Shown here: piece by piece, positions 6,585 to 14,709 of the stretch
How positions within the stretch are numbered: position 1 is the first letter of the stretch
Layout: the number at the start of each line of letters is the position of its first letter
Assembly (NCBI RefSeq): GCF_900116645.1
Contig: NZ_FPBO01000016.1
Span: 1-64,000, forward strand
Source: Pseudoduganella namucuonensis
GTDB taxonomy: Bacteria > Pseudomonadota > Gammaproteobacteria > Burkholderiales > Burkholderiaceae_D
Direction: 5' to 3'
Length of the DNA stretch: 64,000 bases
Program-made: the position numbers and the translations under genes
The notes under the pieces: model-generated
Told to the model about the DNA's origin: nothing
What the model saw: only the letters and a program-made list of their open reading frames with translations
Database searches by the model: none

Positions 6585-9395
6585 CTAGGCGAGGTCGCTG
6601 GAGAGGCCGACGCGGCGGCGCTCGCCGCGCAGCATGGGGGGATGGACCAGGTTGGTGACGACCCGGACCTCGCCGCCGGCGACGGTCCGCTCCAGTTGCT
6701 GCGTCATGCGCTGGAACAGGCCCTCGGCGCGCGTGGTCTCGGTGCCGTACAGCGCGGCCCAGGCGTTGCGCCCGGAGTGCTTGGCGATGTACAGTCCCAG
6801 GTCGGCCAGCTCGACCACCTGCGACCAGCTCAGCAACCGCGGCTGCAGCGGCAGGAAGGGGAAGCAGGCGAATCCGATCGAGCAGGTCTTGCTCAGGGTG
6901 GTGCCGTCCGGCAGCTGGAAGTCGCGGTTGGCCACCGCGCGCCGCACGCGCTCGGCCACCACCTTGGCCTCCTCGCGGTCGGTGGCGCGCGCCAGCACCA
7001 GGAACTCCTCGCCGCCCCACCGTATCAGGTGGTCGGACTCGCGGAACACCTCGCGCAGCCGCTCCTGCACCTGCACCAGCACGGCGTCGCCGGCGGCGTG
7101 GCCGTAGCGGTCGTTCACTTCCTTGAAGTGGTCCAGGTCGACCATGAAGAACACCAGGTCCTTGTCGGTGCAGGCGTCGCGATCGGCGTCCTGCAGCATC
7201 GGGTAGTCGTAGCGGCGCAGCGCCATGGCGACGTCGCCGTCCACGTGCTGCAGGAAGAAGCGGCGGTTGCGCAGCCCGGTCAGCTGGTCGGTGAGGCTGA
7301 CCTCCTCCAGCGCCTTGTAGGCGCGCTCGAGCTCGACGTTCTTTTCCAGCAGCTGCGCCTGCGTCGCGGCGACCTGGCGGTAGGCGCTGGCGTTGTCGAG
7401 CGCGATGGCGCCATAGGCGCACAGGGTGCGGAAGATCAGCAGTTCCCGTTCGCCGTAGGCGTGCGCGTGCAGCGATTGCACCGTCATCGCGCCCAGCACG
7501 CGCTCGCCCACGCGCAGCGGGGCGAACAGCAGGCTCAGGGTCTGCAGCGTGCCGGGGATCAGGGCCGGCGTGTCGCCGTCCTCCTCCAGCTCGATCATGA
7601 TCTCGCGCCGCTCGCGCACGCAGCGCGACGAATTGGCCTTGGGATCGTCCAGCGCGAAGCGCGTCGCCGGCAGCATGAAGCCGGCCTCCACGCCGAAGGC
7701 GCAGCGCAGCGTGCCGCCGTCCGGCTCCAGCAGGAAGATGGAGAAATGGGTGGCGTCCAGCAGGCCGTGCACGTGCCGGTCCAGCGCGCGGAACACGGCG
7801 GCGGCGTCCAGGTGGGCGGTGATCTCCTGGCCGATCGCGCTCAGGTGGGCCAGCGTGGCGTTGGTGCTCTGCAGCACCTCGGCGCGCTCGGCCTCGGCGG
7901 CCGCCAGCTGGCGGTGGTGCTCGCCCTCGGTCTGCGCGCGCTCGGTCTGGTATTGCACCTGCATGGCGATGGCGCGGTTGGTGGCCTCCTGGCTGTGCGT
8001 CTGGTCGCGCACGGCGCAGGCCTGCAGCGCGATCGCGTAGGCCCTGGCGTGGTCGCCCGTGGCGGCGTATTCGCGCGCGGCCGCGTCCAGCAGCGCGGCC
8101 GGCACCGGGTAGCCGTCCAGGGTGGCGGCCACCGTCATCGCCTGCTGCAGGTAGTGCAGCACCGGGTTCGGCGCCGCCATGTCCGGCGGCGCCGGCAGCG
8201 CGTGGCGCGAGTGGATCTGCGCCAGCACGCGCAGCGCGGCGATCTGGTTGTAGACGTCGTCGACGTCGCGCGCCAGCCGCAGCGCCGACAGCGCCGCCGC
8301 CAGCGCCTCCTCGGCGCGGTCCTGCTGCGACAGCGCGTGCGCCTGGCCGCGCCGCGCGCCGCTCTTGAAGTCGCTCTGTCCCAGCTGTTCGCCGCGCTCG
8401 CGCAGCAGCGTGAAGCTGCGCAGCGCCCCCGCCGCGTCGCCCAGGTCCAGGCACAGGTCGCCCTGGTATTCCAGCGCCACCGCGTAGGCGCGCGAACCGG
8501 ACAGCGGCTCCAGCGTGCGCAGCGCCTCCGCCAGCAATTCCTTGGCCGCCTCGCGCTGGCCCAGGTGGCGCAGGGTTTCCGAGGTCTGCATCAGGCACAG
8601 GCCCACGCTCATCGGCCAGCCGGTGGGACGCGCCAGCGCCAGGGCGCGCTGCATCCATTCCAGCGCGGCGTCGTGCGCGTTCAGGCTGGTGAAGCCGTTG
8701 CCGATGTTGGTGGCGATGTTGATGGCGCGGCGCAGCTGGCCGGTGGCCATGGCCGCCTCGAAGGCCAGCATCAGCTGGCCGACGGCGCGGCCGAAGTCGG
8801 CCGCCTGGAAGGCGCTGACGCCGTGGTAGTCGGCCACCCAGCCGGCCACCGCCGGATGGGCGTCGGCGACATCGCCGAAGCGCTGGCCCCAGCGGGCGTT
8901 GGCCTCCTGCAGGTTGCGGAACACGCAGAACAGCGCGGCGGCGGCGTCGATCACGTCGGCGCGCACCAGGTCGCCACCGGCGCGCGCGTCGGCCGAGGCG
9001 ATCGCCAGTTCGCCGTCGCTGACGGCGGAGTCGCCGCGGTCGGTGGCGATCCACGCCTGCAGCCAGTGCGCGTCGGCGCGGCCGAGCGCGTCGCCCTGGC
9101 GCTCGAACGCCAGCAGCGCCTGCGCCGCCAGCGCCTGCGCCTGGTCGAGCCGGCCGGCCAGCCATTGCGCCTCGGCCTCGATCAGCGCGAAGCGGGCGGC
9201 CAGCGGCGGGCCGTCCTCCCCGGGCGGGGCCGGCGGCATCAGGGCGGCCGCCTCCAGGCCCAGGGCGCGCGCGCGCGCGACGTCGCGCTGGCGCAGATGC
9301 CAGGCGAGCTCCGCCAGCCGCGCCAGCCGTGCAGCGCCTTGCAAAGAAGGCAACTCCAGGTCCCAACGCGCCAGCGCTTCATCGAGCGCGAACAT
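6585..9395 (-). CDS. Cytoplasmic diguanylate cyclase: TPR-GAF-GGDEF
   Basis: Makes the second messenger cyclic di-GMP from two GTP. The product is about 936 residues. Residues 1 to about 490 are TPR-like helical repeats, followed by a coiled-coil linker (about 490-520). A GAF domain follows (about 535-680), then the GGDEF domain. The active-site loop is RWGGEEF, and the inhibitory I-site RESD sits five residues ahead, predicting feedback inhibition by product. There is no membrane helix, so the signal is intracellular or reaches it through the TPRs. The start is uncertain: ATG at 9395 is used, but TTG codons at 9401 or 9416 and a GTG at 9407 near a GAGGG sequence are possible. Confidence 0.88.
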   Translation of the reverse strand: MFALDEALARWDLELPSLQGAARLARLAELAWHLRQRDVARARALGLEAAALMPPAPPGEDGPPLAARFALIEAEAQWLAGRLDQAQALAAQALLAFERQGDALGRADAHWLQAWIATDRGDSAVSDGELAIASADARAGGDLVRADVIDAAAALFCVFRNLQEANARWGQRFGDVADAHPAVAGWVADYHGVSAFQAADFGRAVGQLMLAFEAAMATGQLRRAINIATNIGNGFTSLNAHDAALEWMQRALALARPTGWPMSVGLCLMQTSETLRHLGQREAAKELLAEALRTLEPLSGSRAYAVALEYQGDLCLDLGDAAGALRSFTLLRERGEQLGQSDFKSGARRGQAHALSQQDRAEEALAAALSALRLARDVDDVYNQIAALRVLAQIHSRHALPAPPDMAAPNPVLHYLQQAMTVAATLDGYPVPAALLDAAAREYAATGDHARAYAIALQACAVRDQTHSQEATNRAIAMQVQYQTERAQTEGEHHRQLAAAEAERAEVLQSTNATLAHLSAIGQEITAHLDAAAVFRALDRHVHGLLDATHFSIFLLEPDGGTLRCAFGVEAGFMLPATRFALDDPKANSSRCVRERREIMIELEEDGDTPALIPGTLQTLSLLFAPLRVGERVLGAMTVQSLHAHAYGERELLIFRTLCAYGAIALDNASAYRQVAATQAQLLEKNVELERAYKALEEVSLTDQLTGLRNRRFFLQHVDGDVAMALRRYDYPMLQDADRDACTDKDLVFFMVDLDHFKEVNDRYGHAAGDAVLVQVQERLREVFRESDHLIRWGGEEFLVLARATDREEAKVVAERVRRAVANRDFQLPDGTTLSKTCSIGFACFPFLPLQPRLLSWSQVVELADLGLYIAKHSGRNAWAALYGTETTRAEGLFQRMTQQLERTVAGGEVRVVTNLVHPPMLRGERRRVGLSSDLA

Positions 9396-9465
9396 TTCCA
9401 AAACCACATCCCTCAAGGCTTATTGCCGCAGCGCACTAATCGGCGCCCACGCATTATTCCACAGT

Positions 9466-10410
9466 TCAGCGGAATACTGCGACCGCCGCCGAGAATGTAA
9501 AAAAAGATAAACTAGTTGACACCAGGATAATCCTCGCGATGCGCCCGGTGTTGGCGCCGAAGCGTTCGGACAGCAGCGCCACGTTGCTGGCGCTGGGCAG
9601 GCAGGCCACCAGCACGATGACGGTCAAGGCGTCGCGCTCGAGCGGCAGGCCGAGCATGATGGCGCCGTGGCCCACGGTCCACATCAGCAGCGGATGCAGC
9701 ACCAGCTTCTTCAGCGCCACCGGCACGTACTCGCGCAGCGGGGTCGGGTCCGCCGTGCTCATCTGGGACCGGGCCAGCACGGCGCCGATGGTGAACAGGG
9801 CCACCGGCGACGCGGCGTCGGCCAGCAGGCCCACCGTCTGCAGCATCGGTTTGGGCAGGGCCAGGCCGGCCGCCGACGTGATCGCGCCCAGCGCGATGGC
9901 CCAGGGCATGGGATTGGTCAGCACGCCCTTGAGGGCGCTGACCAGCGCCCTGCGCCAGTTGCCCACGCCCAGCCGCGACAGCGCGATGCACAGCGAGCTG
10001 GTGATCACCATGTCGACCACGATGGACAGGATCACCGGCCCCGACGAGCGCGGTCCGACCAGCGCCAGCAGCAGCGGCACGCCCATGAAACCGTTGTTGG
10101 GAAAGGCCGCCACCAGCGCGCCGAAGGCGGCGTTGTTCCAGTCGATGCGGTGGCTCAGCGTGGCGGCGGTGGTGATGGCCACCATCAGCAGCGCGACGCC
10201 CAGGTAGACGGTCAGCACGCCCACGTCCAGCAGCTGGGTGATGGGGGTGCCGGCGCCGAAGCGGTACAGCATGCACGGCAGCGCGAAAAACAGCACGAAG
10301 CTGTTCAGGCCGGGAATGGCCGACAGCGGCAGCATCTTGCGCCGCACGGCCACGTAGCCGCACAGGACCAGCGCGAAGAAGGGGAAGGTGACGGAAAGGA
10401 TGGCGAGCAT
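9466..10410 (-). CDS. AEC-family (auxin efflux carrier-like) membrane transporter
   Basis: A 314-residue integral inner-membrane protein with about ten hydrophobic segments. AEC members export or exchange small organic acids such as malate, malonate or indole compounds. Family features are the early GYVAVRRKMLP loop, the AFPNNGFMGVPLL region near residue 110 that matches the conserved FGNTGYLG-type stretch, and a C-terminal SASNVALLSERFG segment. ATG at 10410 is preferred over a TTG two codons earlier; neither has a strong ribosome site. It lies downstream of the DUF4142 gene on the same strand but 63 bases away and with unrelated function. The substrate cannot be told from sequence. Confidence 0.88.
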   Translation of the reverse strand: MLAILSVTFPFFALVLCGYVAVRRKMLPLSAIPGLNSFVLFFALPCMLYRFGAGTPITQLLDVGVLTVYLGVALLMVAITTAATLSHRIDWNNAAFGALVAAFPNNGFMGVPLLLALVGPRSSGPVILSIVVDMVITSSLCIALSRLGVGNWRRALVSALKGVLTNPMPWAIALGAITSAAGLALPKPMLQTVGLLADAASPVALFTIGAVLARSQMSTADPTPLREYVPVALKKLVLHPLLMWTVGHGAIMLGLPLERDALTVIVLVACLPSASNVALLSERFGANTGRIARIILVSTSLSFFTFSAAVAVFR

Positions 10411-10473
10411 GGGCAACCATTGTACCCATGGCGCCGCCGCGCGTGCGGGCCGCGTCCGCCATCCCCCGCTTGC

Positions 10474-11187
10474 CTATTGCTTGACGGGCGACTTGCCGAC
10501 CGGGTTTTGCGGATTGTCCGGATGGTCGGTGTTGCCGCTGGTCTTGTCGGCGGACGCCTTGGGCTTGGGCGTCTTGGCCGAGCTGGTGCCGGCGCCGCTG
10601 CCGCCGGTCGCGCTGGTTGCGCCCGAGGCGCCGCTGGTGTCCATCGCGTTGTCGGGAGTGGCGGCGGTGCGCGGGGCGCCGCTCTGCAGCGTGGCGGTCA
10701 AGGTCTCCACATGGCCCAGGTGCTGCGCCACGGTCGGCTCCAGCTTGGCGGCCAGCGCCTTCACGTCGGCGTCCTTGGCGTCGGTCTGCACCTTTTGCAC
10801 GAAGGCGTGGGTGGCCTTGTGCGCCTTGGCGCCGGCCTCGGCGGTGTAAGTGCGGTCGAAGGCGTCGCCGGACAGGCGGTTCAGTTTCTTGGCCAGCGCC
10901 TTTTGCTTGGCGTCCGGCTCGGTCGGCAGCGTCACGTTCTTGCTCTGCGCCACGGCCTGCACCTCCTGCAGCCCCTTGCCATGGTCGTCGATCATTTTCT
11001 GGGCGAAGGCTTTCACCTCGTTGTTCTGCGACTTCTGCAGCGCGATCTTGCCGGCCTCGATCTCCGCCATGTTGGCTTGCGCCATCTGCGCCAGCATGCG
11101 CTGGTCGGCCTTGGCCAGCGTCTCCGCCTGGGCGCCCATGGCCCCCAGCATGGCCGCGATGGCGATCGCGAGTTTTGCCTTGTTCAT
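10474..11187 (-). CDS. Exported DUF4142 protein
   Basis: A 237-residue protein with a clear signal peptide (MNKAKLAIAIAAMLGAMGAQAE), so probably periplasmic. Residues about 25-175 form the all-helical DUF4142 ferritin-like four-helix fold, with motifs such as NMAEIEAGKIALQKSQN and FAQKMIDDHGKG typical of the family. The last 55 residues are a Ser/Thr/Gly/Pro-rich tail. ATG at 11187 is chosen because AGGAGA lies six bases upstream; the frame extends 23 codons further without a ribosome site. It is divergent from the sigma/anti-sigma operon. The molecular role of DUF4142 is not established; some members are linked to envelope stress. Confidence 0.88.
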   Translation of the reverse strand: MNKAKLAIAIAAMLGAMGAQAETLAKADQRMLAQMAQANMAEIEAGKIALQKSQNNEVKAFAQKMIDDHGKGLQEVQAVAQSKNVTLPTEPDAKQKALAKKLNRLSGDAFDRTYTAEAGAKAHKATHAFVQKVQTDAKDADVKALAAKLEPTVAQHLGHVETLTATLQSGAPRTAATPDNAMDTSGASGATSATGGSGAGTSSAKTPKPKASADKTSGNTDHPDNPQNPVGKSPVKQ

Positions 11188-11331
11188 ATGGATCTCCTGT
11201 GTTGGTTGAACGTCACTACCAGGTCCCTGCTTTTGATCTATTCTTCTAATGTGCACAAAATTCTACGCGGGATGGAATAAAGGGGCCGCAGCTTACGTAT
11301 ACGCAATGGCAAGTCCCCCAAACCAACGGAA

Positions 11332-11361
11332 TCAATCCAACCGTATTCAATCCAACCGTAT
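11332..11361. repeat. Perfect 15-bp tandem duplication in a promoter/leader
   Basis: The 15-mer TCAATCCAACCGTAT occurs twice back to back, ending two bases before the ribosome site (AGGAG) of the secreted-protein gene at 11374. It lies between two divergent genes. It could be a repeated regulator site or a recent slippage duplication. Confidence 0.85.
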
Positions 11362-11373
11362 ATAGGAGCCGCC

Positions 11374-11727
11374 ATGAGAATCTTCGCCACCGCCGCCGCC
11401 GTCCTGTCGCTCACCCTCGCCGGCAGCGCCCACGCGCAGCTGAAAAAAGTCGACGGCGTGCTGGTCGACGCCGCCGGCATGACCGTCTACACCTTCGACA
11501 AGGACAGCGCCGGCAAAAGCGCCTGCAGCGGCCCGTGCATCCAGAACTGGCCCGCCGTGCCGGCGCCGGACAAGGTGAGCGAACCGTATTCGGTGGTCAC
11601 GCGCGACGACGGAAGCAAGCAGCTGGCCTACAAGGGCAAGCCGCTGTACCTGTTCGCCAAGGACGCCAAACCCGGCGAGCGCACCGGCGACAACTTCAAG
11701 GACGTGTGGCACGTCGTGAAGGACTAA
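11374..11727 (+). CDS. Small secreted COG4315-type repeat protein (lipoprotein_15 family)
   Basis: A 117-residue exported protein. The signal peptide ends near SAHAQ. Two copies of the family repeat are seen, each with a short YTFDKD or LYLFAKD strand: DAAGMTVYTFDKDSAGKSAC and GKPLYLFAKDAKPGERTGDNF. A cysteine pair (CSGPC) is followed by IQNWP, which is characteristic of this family. There is no lipobox cysteine, so it is likely soluble in the periplasm. The gene is immediately upstream of an ECF sigma factor and its anti-sigma factor, 21 bases apart, and is probably co-transcribed with them. The function of the family is unknown. Confidence 0.9.
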   Translation: MRIFATAAAVLSLTLAGSAHAQLKKVDGVLVDAAGMTVYTFDKDSAGKSACSGPCIQNWPAVPAPDKVSEPYSVVTRDDGSKQLAYKGKPLYLFAKDAKPGERTGDNFKDVWHVVKD

Positions 11728-11748
11728 ACCGGAACCGAGGAGCGCATC

Positions 11749-12246
11749 GTGCAAGACGACGGCAACAGCCTGGTGGCGTGCATCCCCCGCTTGCGGCGCT
11801 ACGCGCGCGCGCTGCTGGGCGACCGCGCCAGCGCCGACGACCTGGTGCAGGACACCATGGAGCGCGGCTGGCGCAAGCTGTCGTCTTGGCACCGGGACAG
11901 CGACATGCGGCCTTGGCTGTTCGGCATCATGCACAACCTGCATGTGGACCGGCTGCGCCAGCCGTCGCTGCAGACCGAGGAGCTGGGCGCCGAGCCGCAG
12001 CAGTCCACGCCGCACACGGACCGCCTGGAGATCCGCGACATGCAGGCCGCGCTGCAGCAGCTGCCGGCCGAGCAGCGCGAGGTGCTGCTGCTGGTGGCGC
12101 TGGAGGAGATGACGTACCAGGAGGTGGCCGCCGTGCTGCAGATCCCGCCCGGCACCGTGATGTCGCGCCTGTCGCGCGCGCGGGAGCGGCTGCGGCTGCT
12201 GATGCTGGGCCAGGCCCCGGTCACGACCTTGAAGGTGGTGAAATGA
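11749..12246 (+). CDS. ECF-type RNA polymerase sigma factor
   Basis: A 165-residue sigma-70 family factor of the extracytoplasmic-function class. Region 2 is at about 12-75 (ADDLVQDTMERGWRKL, DMRPWLFGIMHN) and region 4 at about 105-155 (LPAEQREVLLLVALEEMTYQEVAAVL, PGTVMSRLSRARERL). The start is GTG at 11749 with GAGGA about eight bases upstream; no nearby ATG fits. The stop overlaps the next ATG by four bases (ATGA), coupling it to its anti-sigma factor. It likely directs transcription of its own operon and perhaps the secreted protein, but I could not define its promoter motif. Confidence 0.93.
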   Translation: MQDDGNSLVACIPRLRRYARALLGDRASADDLVQDTMERGWRKLSSWHRDSDMRPWLFGIMHNLHVDRLRQPSLQTEELGAEPQQSTPHTDRLEIRDMQAALQQLPAEQREVLLLVALEEMTYQEVAAVLQIPPGTVMSRLSRARERLRLLMLGQAPVTTLKVVK

Positions 12247-13016
12247 ACCCCGTGACGGAAGCCGAGCTGCAGGCCTGGGTCGACGGCCGCCTGGCGCCGG
12301 CGCGCTGCGCCGACGTCGACAACTACCTGGAGCACCATCCGCAGGAGGCCGAGCGGCTGCACGCCTACCGCCGCCAGAACGTGGCGCTGCGCGCGCTGTA
12401 CGGCCCGGTGCTGGACGAGACGATACCGCGCGGCATGCTGCGTCCGCGCGGCTGGGACCGCTGGGGCTGGCCGGCGCGGCGCTACGCCGCCGGCCTGGCG
12501 CTGATGTTCGGCGGCGCCGCGCTGGGCTGGGTGGCGCACGACAACCTGGCGCAGGACGCGGCCGTCGTGGCCCAGACGCGCGCGTCCGGCGGCCCCGGCC
12601 TGGCCTACCGCGCCGCGCTGGCGCACAGCGTGTACAGCCCCGAGGTGCGGCATCCGGTGGAGGTGGGCGCGGACCAGGAGGCGCACCTGGTGGCGTGGCT
12701 GTCGAAACGCCTGGGCACGCAACTGCGGCCGCCGCGGCTGACACCGCTGGGCTACGAACTGGTGGGCGGCAGGCTGCTGCCGGGCGACAGCGGGCCGGTG
12801 GCGCAGTTCATGTACGCCGACGCCACCGGACAGCGGCTGACGCTGTATGTGTCGTCCGGCCAGCACGGCGGCAAGGACACCGGCTTCCGCTACGCGCAGG
12901 AGGGCCAGGTGCGGGTGTTCTATTGGATAGACGGCAGCTACGGCTACGCGCTGTCGGGCGTCCTGGACAAGACCGAACTGACCAGGGTCGCCAACGCCGT
13001 CCACGAGCAACTGTGA
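12243..13016 (+). CDS. Membrane anti-sigma factor
   Basis: A 257-residue protein. The N-terminal cytoplasmic part (about 1-80) has the anti-sigma signature LQAWVDGRLAPARCADVDNY followed by LEHHPQEAERLHAYRRQN, without the zinc-binding HxxxCxxC of ZAS proteins. One membrane helix lies at about 85-102 (AAGLALMFGGAALGWVA). The C-terminal 150 residues would be periplasmic and carry a folded domain ending in YGYALSGVLDKTEL, of the kind seen in YlaD/ECF anti-sigma proteins. Its ATG overlaps the sigma stop. It would hold the sigma factor inactive at the membrane until an envelope signal arrives. Confidence 0.88.
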   Translation: MNPVTEAELQAWVDGRLAPARCADVDNYLEHHPQEAERLHAYRRQNVALRALYGPVLDETIPRGMLRPRGWDRWGWPARRYAAGLALMFGGAALGWVAHDNLAQDAAVVAQTRASGGPGLAYRAALAHSVYSPEVRHPVEVGADQEAHLVAWLSKRLGTQLRPPRLTPLGYELVGGRLLPGDSGPVAQFMYADATGQRLTLYVSSGQHGGKDTGFRYAQEGQVRVFYWIDGSYGYALSGVLDKTELTRVANAVHEQL

Positions 13017-13032
13017 AAAAACGGTGAAAAAA

Positions 13033-13054
13033 AAACGGACCCGCGGGTCCGTTT
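13033..13054. terminator. Rho-independent terminator hairpin, likely bidirectional
   Basis: A perfect palindrome, AAACGGACCC paired with GGGTCCGTTT around a short centre, flanked by an A-run on the left. It sits between the anti-sigma gene (plus, ends 13016) and the HxlR gene (minus, ends 13063). The A-run gives a U-tract for the minus-strand transcript; the plus-strand tail is weaker. Confidence 0.8.
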
Positions 13055-13062
13055 CGTCACAC

Positions 13063-13560
13063 TCACTGCACGCCGCGGCGCCCCATCTCGTCCAGGCGCA
13101 TGCGCATGATCTCGTTGGCGGCCGGGCCGGGCGCGAACATGTAGTCCTCGTCGTTGATGGCCAGGCCGGTGCGCGCGTCCACCAGCACCTGGTCGGCCGG
13201 CTTGCCGGTTTCGCGGCTCACCACCAGCAGGCTGGCGCCCTCGGGGGCCAGATGGTCGTTGCCCCAGGCCACGAAGGCCAGCAGCACGGGTTTGAAATCG
13301 CGGCCCGCCTTGGTCAGCACGTACTCGTAGCGGGGCGGCCGGGCGCTGTACTGGCGGCGCTCCATCAGTCCGCCCTCGACCAGACCGGCCAGGCGGCGCG
13401 TCAGCATGTTGGGGGCGATCTTCAGGCTCTTCTCGAACTCGTCGAAACGGGTCAGCCCGTAGAAGGCGTCACGCAGGATCAGGATGCTCCACCACTCCCC
13501 CACTTTTCCCAGGCTGCGGGCAATCGGGCAAGGCATGCGGCCAAAATCGGTATGTTTCAT
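13063..13560 (-). CDS. HxlR-family winged-helix transcriptional regulator
   Basis: A 165-residue DNA-binding protein. The N-terminal CPIARSLGKVGEWWSILILRDA is the classic HxlR opening (conserved Cys then GxWWxxLIL), followed by the winged helix NMLTRRLAGLVEGGLMERRQ and the wing RPPRYEYVLTKAG. The C-terminal 60 residues are an extension found in some HxlR proteins. ATG at 13560 has AAGGAGA six bases upstream. HxlR regulators often respond to aldehydes, quinones or redox state through the N-terminal cysteine. The gene has no obvious target in the same operon; its leader shares a 323-base gap with the divergent receiver-AraC gene. Confidence 0.9.
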   Translation of the reverse strand: MKHTDFGRMPCPIARSLGKVGEWWSILILRDAFYGLTRFDEFEKSLKIAPNMLTRRLAGLVEGGLMERRQYSARPPRYEYVLTKAGRDFKPVLLAFVAWGNDHLAPEGASLLVVSRETGKPADQVLVDARTGLAINDEDYMFAPGPAANEIMRMRLDEMGRRGVQ

Positions 13561-13883
13561 ATGCTTCTCCTTAGTTCACGGTCGACCAGATCACGCGGTA
13601 TGGGTGATCTGCGCAGGTAAGAGTTTCCCCCGTAAAAGGCATCAAAAGTCTATCCAAAAACCACAGCCTAGTTATTTGGTAGCTTCCGGCGCCTTGCGGC
13701 GGCGATCCGACCCGCTTCTGAATTACCGAGTTACAACTTACCGGGCCAATTATTGGCCATTCGCGCGCCGCGCGCTTTTGCCAAACGCGACAACACTTTT
13801 GCAAGCGGAGAAAGGCAGTAACTTTTTTTGAAAGATAGGCATAATAGGCAACAACGCGGTGTCAACTTTTTTTTCTGTCGGCC
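13561..13883. other. AT-richer divergent promoter region with a perfect palindrome
   Basis: This 323-base gap between the divergent HxlR and receiver-AraC genes is clearly lower in GC than its surroundings. At 13744-13758 it contains a perfect 15-base palindrome GGCCAAT-T-ATTGGCC, a good candidate for a dimeric regulator site. The run of T at about 13822-13829 and again at 13866-13873 lies just before the receiver-AraC start. No gene was found in it. Confidence 0.5.
13744..13758. promoter_or_regulatory. Candidate operator palindrome GGCCAAT-T-ATTGGCC
   Basis: Seven-base arms match perfectly around a single central T. It is about 125 bases upstream of the receiver-AraC start and about 185 bases upstream of the HxlR start. 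Either regulator could bind it. No experimental link is known. Confidence 0.45.
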
Positions 13884-14675
13884 ATGTATCTTTCCAGCGA
13901 CGTTCAAGTACGCAGTATCCTGATCGTGGACGATTCCGCGTTCGAGCAGCGCATGCTGGTGGACTTGCTGAGCGAATTGCCCTACCGCGTCTCGGTGGCC
14001 TTCAACGGCCTGCAGGGCTACCAGCTGGCGCTGGCCAACCAGCCCGACCTGATCCTGCTGGACGTGCGCATGCCCAGCATGGACGGCTACACCTGCTGCC
14101 GCCTGCTCAAGGCCAACCCGGCCACGCAGGACATCCCCGTGATCTTCCTCAGCGGCGCCGACGCGGCCGAGGACCGCATCATGGGCCTGTCGATCGGCGG
14201 CGTCGATTTCGTCGCCAAGCCCTTCACCCCGGGCGAACTGGCCGCGCGCATCCACGTGCACCTGAACCTGATGCGCCGGGCGCCGGCCGCGCAGGCCGGC
14301 GCCGCCGCGCCGCCCGAGGCGCCCGCCGATCCGGACGCGGTGATCGTCAGCGCCGCCAAGCGCCTGATCGCCGACAACCTGGCGGCCCTGCCCAGCTTGT
14401 CCGAGATCGCCCGCAGCGTGGGCACCTACCGCGAAAAGCTGTCCCAGCTGTTCCGCGAGCGGACCGGCATGACGGTGTTCGCCTTCATCCGCGAGGAGCG
14501 CCTGCTGCGCGGCGAACAGCTGCTGCGCGACACCGAGATCGACGTCCAGGACATCGCGCTGCTGATCGGCTTCAACAACGCCGGCAACTTCGCCACCGCC
14601 TTCCGCGAACGCATGGGCGTGACGCCCAGCGTGTACCGCCAGCGCGCCGAGGCGGACGACGCGTCCCGCGGCTGA
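13884..14675 (+). CDS. Response regulator with receiver and AraC-type DNA-binding domain
   Basis: A 263-residue regulator. The receiver spans about 10-125: acidic residues in ILIVDDS, phospho-acceptor Asp60 in LILLDVRMPSMDG and the conserved Lys in FVAKPFTPGE. An Ala/Pro-rich linker (about 130-152) leads to an AraC/XylS double helix-turn-helix (about 160-255) with SLSEIARSVGTYREKLSQLF, then DIALLIGFNNAGNFATAF and the family end GVTPSVYRQ. No kinase gene is adjacent, so it is an orphan regulator. ATG at 13884 lacks a strong Shine-Dalgarno. It resembles Pseudomonas and Massilia receiver-AraC proteins; the regulon is unknown. Confidence 0.9.
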   Translation: MYLSSDVQVRSILIVDDSAFEQRMLVDLLSELPYRVSVAFNGLQGYQLALANQPDLILLDVRMPSMDGYTCCRLLKANPATQDIPVIFLSGADAAEDRIMGLSIGGVDFVAKPFTPGELAARIHVHLNLMRRAPAAQAGAAAPPEAPADPDAVIVSAAKRLIADNLAALPSLSEIARSVGTYREKLSQLFRERTGMTVFAFIREERLLRGEQLLRDTEIDVQDIALLIGFNNAGNFATAFRERMGVTPSVYRQRAEADDASRG

Positions 14676-14676
14676 G

Positions 14677-14704
14677 CCCGCTCTTGCCCGCCCGCTCTTG
14701 CCCG
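14677..14704. repeat. 14-bp perfect tandem repeat between convergent genes
   Basis: CCCGCTCTTGCCCG is repeated twice with no spacer in the 34-base gap between the stop of the receiver-AraC gene and the stop of the PnuC-like gene. It is probably a slippage duplication. No T-run follows, so it does not look like a terminator. Confidence 0.8.
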
Positions 14705-14709
14705 CCCGG

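Noticed and set aside
6537-9500. A 987-codon plus-strand frame opposite the GGDEF gene
   Set aside because: Shadow of a gene with a complete GAF-GGDEF signature; low-complexity His/Gln/Val/Gly-rich translation.
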